Assembly: GCA_030743915.1 (NCBI GenBank)
Contig: JASLRP010000209.1
Coordinates: 1-5,510 of the forward strand
Reading direction: 5' to 3'
DNA length: 5,510 nucleotides
Source of the DNA: SAR202 cluster bacterium
GTDB lineage: Bacteria > Chloroflexota > Dehalococcoidia > Lucifugimonadales > UBA1123
Shown: in pieces, positions 1 to 4,427 of the stretch
Layout: each line of letters starts with the position of its first letter
Position numbering within the stretch: the first letter of the stretch is position 1
Made by a program: the position numbers and the translations under genes
The notes under the pieces: generated by a model
Database searches by the model: none
What the model saw: the letters and a program-made list of their open reading frames with translations, nothing else
What the model was told of the DNA's origin: nothing

Positions 1-1
1 C

Positions 2-1366
2 GAGACTCCGGGCGGCGAGGAAATCCTCACTGTTGGGACAGTCTCTGGCAGTCACGTCTACGGGGACGACGGCCCCTACACGATCACGGTCTGCGTCACC
101 GATGACCAGAACGCGACGACCTGCGACACGCTGGTCGCAACGGTCAACAACGTCGCCCCGGTGCTCGACGACTCGGTCTTCCTGGCTGATGGCACGACGT
201 TCACCAGTGGTGACGACGCATTCATGGGCAGGAAAGGCGTGGAGCAGACCCACTCCGCTGCGGCCTCGGACGTTGGTTCCGACGATCTGCGGTACGACTG
301 GGCATTCATCCCCACCCCCGACCAGTTTGGCGGCGCTCTGCCTCCTAACCCGCAGACGGAGACCACCACCACGTTCAACGATGGCTCGGCTCCCGGCCCT
401 CTGCCCTTCACCGACCCGCCGAGAGACACTGAGGTTGGCGCACATCCTCATGGGATATTCCCGTTTGCCTCTGGCGACACAGCGTCTGTCACCTTCACAG
501 GGCCAGGCGTGTACTCCGTCGAGGTCACAGTAGTTGACGACAACGGCGGGACGGATTTCGTCAGCCTGCCCAAGATCGTAACCGACGACTGTGACTGCAC
601 TGAGAATCTCAGCTTCTGGAAGAAGGAGTTCAAGGAGCGCAAACCAAAGGACGCCAAGAAGGTTGAGAAGGGCAAACTCATCGCTGAGGACACCCTAGAG
701 GCCTACCTGGACATTATCAGGTTTACCTCCAGTCACTTCAATGAGGTTGTGCCCTTGGGGAACACCAGCGAGGCCAACAACGTCTTCGACCCGCCCAAAC
801 AGGGCAGTGGTTCCGGCTCCGGAAGTGGCTCCAAGACCAAGGAGGCCACCAACGAGTCGGCCACGGGGAAGAAGAAAAAGAAGAAGGGTGGAGATTCAGG
901 TTCCGGCTCTGGCGACTCGGACACAGGAACAGGAACAGCCAAGAAGATCGCCAAGAAGCGTGAGGAGGCTCTCCAGCAGACCCTGGCTGCATGGTTGAAC
1001 TTCGCCAAGGGCGCGGTGGACTGGGAAGAGAATATCATCGTCGATCCGGGCACAGGCTCCAAGAGCGGTTCCGGTTCGGGCACAGGCACCAGGCCGCCCA
1101 GACCTCCAGTGATCTTGCCGTTCAACGAGGTTATCGCTCAGGTGGAGGCCATCCTGAACAACACGGACGCTACCTTCGATGACCTGAAACAAGCAAGGAA
1201 GCTGGCTGAGTCCATCAACAAGCACGACAAGGACAATCCCGCCTGCGATACCGGCTCTGGTTCCGGCTCAGGTTCGAGGTCTGGCACGGCTTCCAAGTCC
1301 AGTAATGGTGGGGACGACTCCGGTTCGGGCGCCGGCTCCAAGAGTAGAGGGAAGAAAGGAAAGTAG
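2..1366 (+). CDS. PKD-domain surface/secreted protein with FWK-type C-terminal module (5' partial)
   Basis: The reading frame is open from the left edge and ends at TAG 1364-1366, so 454 C-terminal residues are present and the start lies outside the window. Residues 1-52 are the end of a PKD-like beta-sandwich (HVYGDDGPYTITVCVTDD at 18-35, then VNNVAP). A second, longer PKD-like domain spans about 54-193 and closes with GPGVYSVEVTVVDDNGG. PKD domains are typical of extracellular adhesins and enzymes. From residue 204 there is a helical module: SFWKKEF, AYLDIIRFTSSHF (234-246), LAAWLNFAKGA (328-338), FNEVIAQVEAIL (374-385) and AESINKHD (402-409). I recall this block order at the C-termini of other PKD/Ig-like surface proteins but cannot name a family for it. 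Gly-Ser and Lys-rich tracts interrupt and follow the module. No LPXTG, PEP-CTERM or C-terminal membrane helix is seen. The signal peptide and total length cannot be judged. The gene call and PKD assignment are firm; the function is unknown. Confidence 0.88.
   Translation, partial: ETPGGEEILTVGTVSGSHVYGDDGPYTITVCVTDDQNATTCDTLVATVNNVAPVLDDSVFLADGTTFTSGDDAFMGRKGVEQTHSAAASDVGSDDLRYDWAFIPTPDQFGGALPPNPQTETTTTFNDGSAPGPLPFTDPPRDTEVGAHPHGIFPFASGDTASVTFTGPGVYSVEVTVVDDNGGTDFVSLPKIVTDDCDCTENLSFWKKEFKERKPKDAKKVEKGKLIAEDTLEAYLDIIRFTSSHFNEVVPLGNTSEANNVFDPPKQGSGSGSGSGSKTKEATNESATGKKKKKKGGDSGSGSGDSDTGTGTAKKIAKKREEALQQTLAAWLNFAKGAVDWEENIIVDPGTGSKSGSGSGTGTRPPRPPVILPFNEVIAQVEAILNNTDATFDDLKQARKLAESINKHDKDNPACDTGSGSGSGSRSGTASKSSNGGDDSGSGAGSKSRGKKGK
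803..832 (+). repeat. Gly-Ser dipeptide tract 1 (five GS units)
   Basis: Ten residues of alternating Gly and Ser lie between the first helical block (ending ...NNVFDPPKQ) and the next block of the surface protein. Serine is written with AGT and TCC, and glycine with GGC, GGT and GGA. The DNA is therefore not a simple hexamer repeat and the regularity is at protein level. Confidence 0.85.
869..940 (+). repeat. Lys6 run followed by Gly-Ser/Gly-Thr tract 2
   Basis: Six consecutive lysine codons (AAG/AAA, 869-886) are followed by GGDSGSGSGDSDTGTGTA. This puts a strongly basic patch beside a flexible acidic/neutral linker. The tract sits directly before the helix that leads into AWLNFAKGA, so it interrupts the C-terminal module instead of capping it. 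Confidence 0.8.
1049..1090 (+). repeat. Gly-Ser/Gly-Thr tract 3
   Basis: Encodes GTGSKSGSGSGTGT between the AWLNFAKGAVDWEENIIVDP block and the RPPRPPVILPFNEVIAQ block. Codons for the repeated residues vary. It looks like a flexible linker in a loop of the C-terminal module. Confidence 0.8.
1253..1363 (+). repeat. Gly-Ser-rich basic C-terminal tail (tract 4)
   Basis: The last 37 residues are mostly Gly, Ser, Lys and Arg. They begin GSGSGSGSRSG and end SKSRGKKGK just before the stop. The tail carries clear net positive charge and is predicted disordered from composition alone. It could contact an anionic surface or polymer, but no known anchoring motif is present. Confidence 0.75.
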
Positions 1367-1395
1367 TTCCCTGAAAATCGGATAGGAATTTAGCC

Positions 1396-1428
1396 AGAGG
1401 GCCGGTCACAATCTGCGACCGGCCCTCT
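1396..1428 (+). terminator. Intrinsic terminator between convergent genes
   Basis: A perfect 12-bp inverted repeat, AGAGGGCCGGTC (1396-1407) and GACCGGCCCTCT (1417-1428), flanks a 9-nt loop. It is followed on the plus strand by CTTTGTCTCT, a modest T-rich run. It lies 29 nt after the stop of the surface-protein gene and 50 nt beyond the stop of the convergent Mo-hydroxylase gene. The plus-strand T-tract is better, so it mainly serves the surface-protein gene, but the symmetrical stem may also stop minus-strand transcription. Confidence 0.8.
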
Positions 1429-1478
1429 CTTTGTCTCTGATGACAGGCGTGTGTCAGCGATGCCAGTCAGGCTTAGCT

Positions 1479-3770
1479 TTATCCGCCGTTTTGCTCTCCG
1501 ATGGTCTCGACTATCGCGCCCGGGTTCATGGGCAGCCTGTCCATCCGCACATCCACCGCGTTGCTGATAGCGTTGGCCAGAGCGCCGGCCGGAGGAATGA
1601 TGTTGGCCTCGCCGACACCGCGAACTCCGAAGGGATGCCCTGGATTTGGGACCTCCACGATAACCGTGTCGATCATCGGCACATCCAGGCTGGTTGGCAT
1701 GCGGTAGTCCAGCAGGCTGACGTTCTGCATCTCGCCGTCGTCAGACATGAAATATTCTTCGTTCAACGCCCAGCCTATGCCCTGTGCGCTTCCTCCCTGT
1801 ATCTGTCCCTCGACGTAACTTGGATGGATGGCCTTGCCTGCATCCTGCACGGCAGTGAACCGCAGAATCTCCACTTTTCCAGTTTCAGGATCAACCTCCA
1901 CATCCACGATGTTGCCCGCGAATGAACCTCCGGCTCCCATCGGATTGACCGCGGCGCTGCCCACAATGTTCTCTCCGGTGAAGGCCAGTTGTCCCGCCAG
2001 TTCCTTGAAGGTCATATGGAGTTCAGGGTCCGAGGAGGACTTGATAACGCCGTGATCCATTTGCAGGCCCTCGGCGTCCACTTCCCAGATTTGCGCGGCG
2101 CGCGCGATCATCTGGCGATTCACGTCCTGGGCGGCCTCGTATGCTGCCCAGCCTGTGGCGAAGGTGGTGCGACTTCCGGCTGTCACCATCGTGTATCCCA
2201 CCGAATCTGTGTCCACTACGGTTGGATGAACGTCTTCGACAGGAATCCCCAGAACCTCAGCGGCCTGCATGGATATCGACGCTCGTGAACCTCCGATGTC
2301 GGTGGAGCCTTCCACCAGGTTCACGGTGCCATCGGCGTTTACGATGATGGAGGCGGCAGAATGGAAGCCTATGTTGAACCAGAATCCGATGGCGATGCCC
2401 CGACCCTGGTTGGGGCCCTCCAGTGGAGTGTTGTAATGAGGATGGTTCTTCATGGCCTCAAGCACCTCAACACACCCGACTCGCGGGTACACGGCTCCGT
2501 CTGCGCGGGACGTCCCTTCCTTTGCGGCATTTTGCAGCCTGAAGTCGATGCCGTCTATGCCAAGTTTCGACGCCAACTCGTCAACCACCGATTCGACCGC
2601 GAATGTCAGGTTTGTGACTCCGGGGGCGCGGTACGGCTCGGCTTTGGGCTTGTTCACCACCACATCGTAGCCATCAATGAGCTGGTTATCGATTACGTAC
2701 GACGCGAATGTGCACATGGAGGACATGCCCACGGGCGAACCAGGATACGCGCCCGCCTCGTACACCATATTGGCCTGGGCCGACACCATCGTGCCGTCGT
2801 TCTTGGCTCCCATCTTGATCGTTATGTTGGAGCCGGAAGTGGGACCTGTGCCCTCAAAGGTCTCCTGACGGGTCATTACGATCTTGACCGGCTGTGCCGA
2901 CTTTTTGGAAAGCAGGGCCGCCACAGGGTCCACGTAAACGACCGTTTTGCCGCCAAACCCGCCGCCAATCTCCAGCGGCGTGACTTTAACCTGAGACACG
3001 GGGAGGTCCAGTATCAAAGCAGTGCTGTCCCTCACCGCGAAGGCGCCCTGAGTGCTGCACCAGATGTTGAGCCGTCCGTCGGTGTTCCAAAGCGCGGTGC
3101 TGTTGTGAGGCTCGATATAGCCCTGGTGAACGGTTTTCGTATTGAATGGGCGTTCGACAATCACGTCGGCTTCGTTGAATCCCTGGTCGATGTCTCCCAT
3201 GGCCAACTGGAGATGGCTGGCGACATTGGTGGGCGCATCGCCCATCTCGCCGCCTTCGGAGGTTCTCAGAGAATCGTGAAGCAGGGGCGCGTTGTCCACC
3301 ATCGCCTCCTGGACGGTCGTTACAGATGGAAGCGTTTCGTACTCCACTTCAATGAGGGCTATCGCCTCGTCTGCCAGGTGAAGACTTGTCGCCGCGACAG
3401 CCGCGATGGGGTGGCCTTTGTACAGCGCCTTGTCGCCGGCCAGGATATTTTCGCGAATGAATTGAAGCCGCACGGGGCCAAGGCCGAGGTCCACCATGCG
3501 CTCCGGGTCCTGCGGCAGGTCTGCGCCAGTCACGACGGCTTTAACGCCGGGCAGTTCCAGAGCTTTGCTTGCGTCCAGCGACTTGATACGAGCGTGGGCG
3601 TGGGGGCTTCTCAGAATCTTGCCATGCAGAAGCCCTGTCGAGTTGTAGTCAATCCCATAGACGGCGCGGCCTGTCACTTTGTCATGTCCATCAGGGCGAA
3701 TAGGACGCGAGCCGATGGTGTCGTACTCCGTATCGGATAGGACAACGTTTGGTTCGTAATCTGTGGTCAT
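1479..3770 (-). CDS. Xanthine dehydrogenase/aldehyde oxidase-family molybdopterin-binding (large) subunit
   Basis: A complete 763-residue protein, ATG at 3770-3768 and TAA at 1481-1479, of normal length for separate large subunits of cytosolic Mo hydroxylases. These bind the Mo-pterin cofactor and hydroxylate aldehydes, N-heterocycles or CO, passing electrons to 2Fe-2S and FAD subunits. The N-terminal hammerhead domain (about 20-155) contains GRAVYGIDY and LRSPHAHARI. The Mo-binding region has IGGGFGGK (268-275), PYRAPG (379-384), DIGGSRAS (491-498), GQIQGG (655-660) and GVGE, whose E721 matches the family's catalytic glutamate. PYRAPG is not the AYxCSFR loop of true CO dehydrogenases, so CO oxidation is unlikely. 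The residues I align with the purine-contacting Glu and Arg of bovine xanthine oxidase are Thr here, which argues against purines. No FAD or iron-sulfur subunit gene adjoins it. Family assignment is very secure; the substrate is unknown. Confidence 0.95.
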   Translation of the reverse strand: MTTDYEPNVVLSDTEYDTIGSRPIRPDGHDKVTGRAVYGIDYNSTGLLHGKILRSPHAHARIKSLDASKALELPGVKAVVTGADLPQDPERMVDLGLGPVRLQFIRENILAGDKALYKGHPIAAVAATSLHLADEAIALIEVEYETLPSVTTVQEAMVDNAPLLHDSLRTSEGGEMGDAPTNVASHLQLAMGDIDQGFNEADVIVERPFNTKTVHQGYIEPHNSTALWNTDGRLNIWCSTQGAFAVRDSTALILDLPVSQVKVTPLEIGGGFGGKTVVYVDPVAALLSKKSAQPVKIVMTRQETFEGTGPTSGSNITIKMGAKNDGTMVSAQANMVYEAGAYPGSPVGMSSMCTFASYVIDNQLIDGYDVVVNKPKAEPYRAPGVTNLTFAVESVVDELASKLGIDGIDFRLQNAAKEGTSRADGAVYPRVGCVEVLEAMKNHPHYNTPLEGPNQGRGIAIGFWFNIGFHSAASIIVNADGTVNLVEGSTDIGGSRASISMQAAEVLGIPVEDVHPTVVDTDSVGYTMVTAGSRTTFATGWAAYEAAQDVNRQMIARAAQIWEVDAEGLQMDHGVIKSSSDPELHMTFKELAGQLAFTGENIVGSAAVNPMGAGGSFAGNIVDVEVDPETGKVEILRFTAVQDAGKAIHPSYVEGQIQGGSAQGIGWALNEEYFMSDDGEMQNVSLLDYRMPTSLDVPMIDTVIVEVPNPGHPFGVRGVGEANIIPPAGALANAISNAVDVRMDRLPMNPGAIVETIGEQNGG

Positions 3771-3777
3771 GCGGTTG

Positions 3778-3783
3778 CCTCCT
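3778..3783 (-). promoter_or_regulatory. Shine-Dalgarno of the Mo-hydroxylase gene
   Basis: On the minus strand the sequence is AGGAGG, seven nucleotides before the ATG. It is a consensus ribosome binding site and fixes the start at 3770, predicting efficient translation. Confidence 0.88.
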
Positions 3784-3927
3784 ACATCTTGGCTGTGGCG
3801 TCTTTGATTCGTGAGTTCACTTGATATGCCGATCCCCCGACTAACCGGTGGCGCCGTGGGCGAGCCTGGAGATTCGGCTTTTCAAGTCAACCAGAATTCC
3901 CCCAAATAGCATCCTGGGATAGCCCAG

Positions 3928-3956
3928 ACTATATGGTCGCTTTCTGAAGTTGTCAA
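3928..3956 (-). promoter_or_regulatory. Sigma70-type promoter for the Mo-hydroxylase gene
   Basis: Read on the minus strand, a perfect -35 TTGACA (3956-3951) is followed after exactly 17 bp by TATAGT (3933-3928), which matches the -10 consensus at five of six positions. Transcription would begin near 3921, giving a leader of about 150 nt. The -35 lies within the palindrome AGTTGTCAACT (3948-3958). A small hairpin, CTGGG/CCCAG with a 4-nt loop (3914-3927), sits at the expected start of the transcript. These are the sites where a repressor or leader structure could act. The call rests on sequence match only. Confidence 0.6.
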
Positions 3957-4157
3957 CTGGCGTCAGCCACACCAAGATTTACCAATTGTCTCGAGGCACG
4001 GAGTGTCCGTCATTTTGAAAGGCTGCACGGACTAAAGCTCACCCTCTGGCGGGGCCAGACTAGACCCACGGCCAACCATACGATAGCGGCTCTGCGCGAA
4101 AGGGATCTGAGGCCTTCGTGATGCCTGGACATCTGAGCAACGTATGTCCATTTGGGG

Positions 4158-4163
4158 TAGAAT
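4158..4163 (+). promoter_or_regulatory. Possible -10 element upstream of the Ldh-family gene
   Basis: TAGAAT within GGGGTAGAATACTGAC resembles a -10 hexamer (five of six matches to TATAAT). No convincing -35 lies 16-18 bp upstream and there is no TGn extension. If it is used, the transcript would carry a leader of roughly 260 nt before the Ldh-family start. Low confidence. Confidence 0.22.
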
Positions 4164-4339
4164 ACTGACTCATCGGCCTTGTTAGATTGCCAGAGGTTTT
4201 TCCAGGATCGCTGGGAGGAAATCGCATTGATGGCTCATCTCATACGAAGGGCGATTGGTCAACCCGAATTACAACGTCTGGCCGTTGGTGATCGACGGTT
4301 GCTCCATGTAAGACCAAATTCTTCATTGCGATTCAGAAT

Positions 4340-4351
4340 GGCGAATTCGCC
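4340..4351. promoter_or_regulatory. 12-bp perfect palindrome, candidate operator
   Basis: GGCGAATTCGCC is identical to its own reverse complement and lies 76 nt before the Ldh-family start codon. A dyad of this size upstream of a catabolic gene could be a site for a dimeric regulator. A single copy of a 12-bp palindrome can also arise by chance, and no regulator gene is visible in the window. Confidence 0.25.
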
Positions 4352-4427
4352 GGTGGCTAATGCTAACGCCAACGGCACAACTCAATACTTGAAACCTTTT
4401 TTCAACAGGAAATGAAAGAGAGAGCGT

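Larger units (their letters stand above)
3784..4427. other. Divergent intergenic region, about 640 bp
   Basis: This stretch separates the two divergently transcribed enzyme genes. It holds the minus-strand promoter at 3928-3956, the palindrome on its -35 element, a weak plus-strand -10-like element at 4158-4163 and a perfect palindrome at 4340-4351. There is also a triplet of near-identical 6-mers at 4356-4373 (GCTAAT, GCTAAC, GCCAAC). I see no tRNA, rRNA, recognisable riboswitch, CRISPR or insertion sequence. A possible small ORF at 4230-4415 is not convincing. The length leaves room for transcription-factor sites for one or both genes. Confidence 0.7.

Noticed and set aside
33..533. 166-codon plus-strand ORF in another frame at the left edge
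   Set aside because: Ser/Thr/Arg/Pro-rich out-of-frame translation of the PKD region. The PKD frame is open throughout and contains real domain motifs.
733..1125. Minus-strand ORFs rich in Pro-Glu and Phe runs opposite the Gly-Ser tracts
   Set aside because: They are the complement of the GS and Lys codons of the surface-protein gene. The PEPEPEP and FFFFFF runs follow directly from that and give no independent coding evidence.
2361..3740. 459-codon plus-strand ORF antisense to the Mo-hydroxylase gene
   Set aside because: It lies entirely within a firmly identified gene, its product (rich in His, Arg, Val, Gly) matches no family, and it lacks a credible start context. Long antisense frames are expected in G+C-rich coding DNA.
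1479..3770. Aerobic CO dehydrogenase large subunit (CoxL)
   Set aside because: The active-site loop reads PYRAPG in place of the AYxCSFR of true form I CoxL, and no coxM or coxS gene adjoins. The broader Mo-hydroxylase label is the safe one.
3784..3920. Molybdenum-cofactor riboswitch in the 150-nt leader of the Mo-hydroxylase gene
   Set aside because: I looked because the product needs Mo cofactor, but could not find the multi-stem architecture of that RNA. Only the short hairpin at the predicted transcript start is visible.
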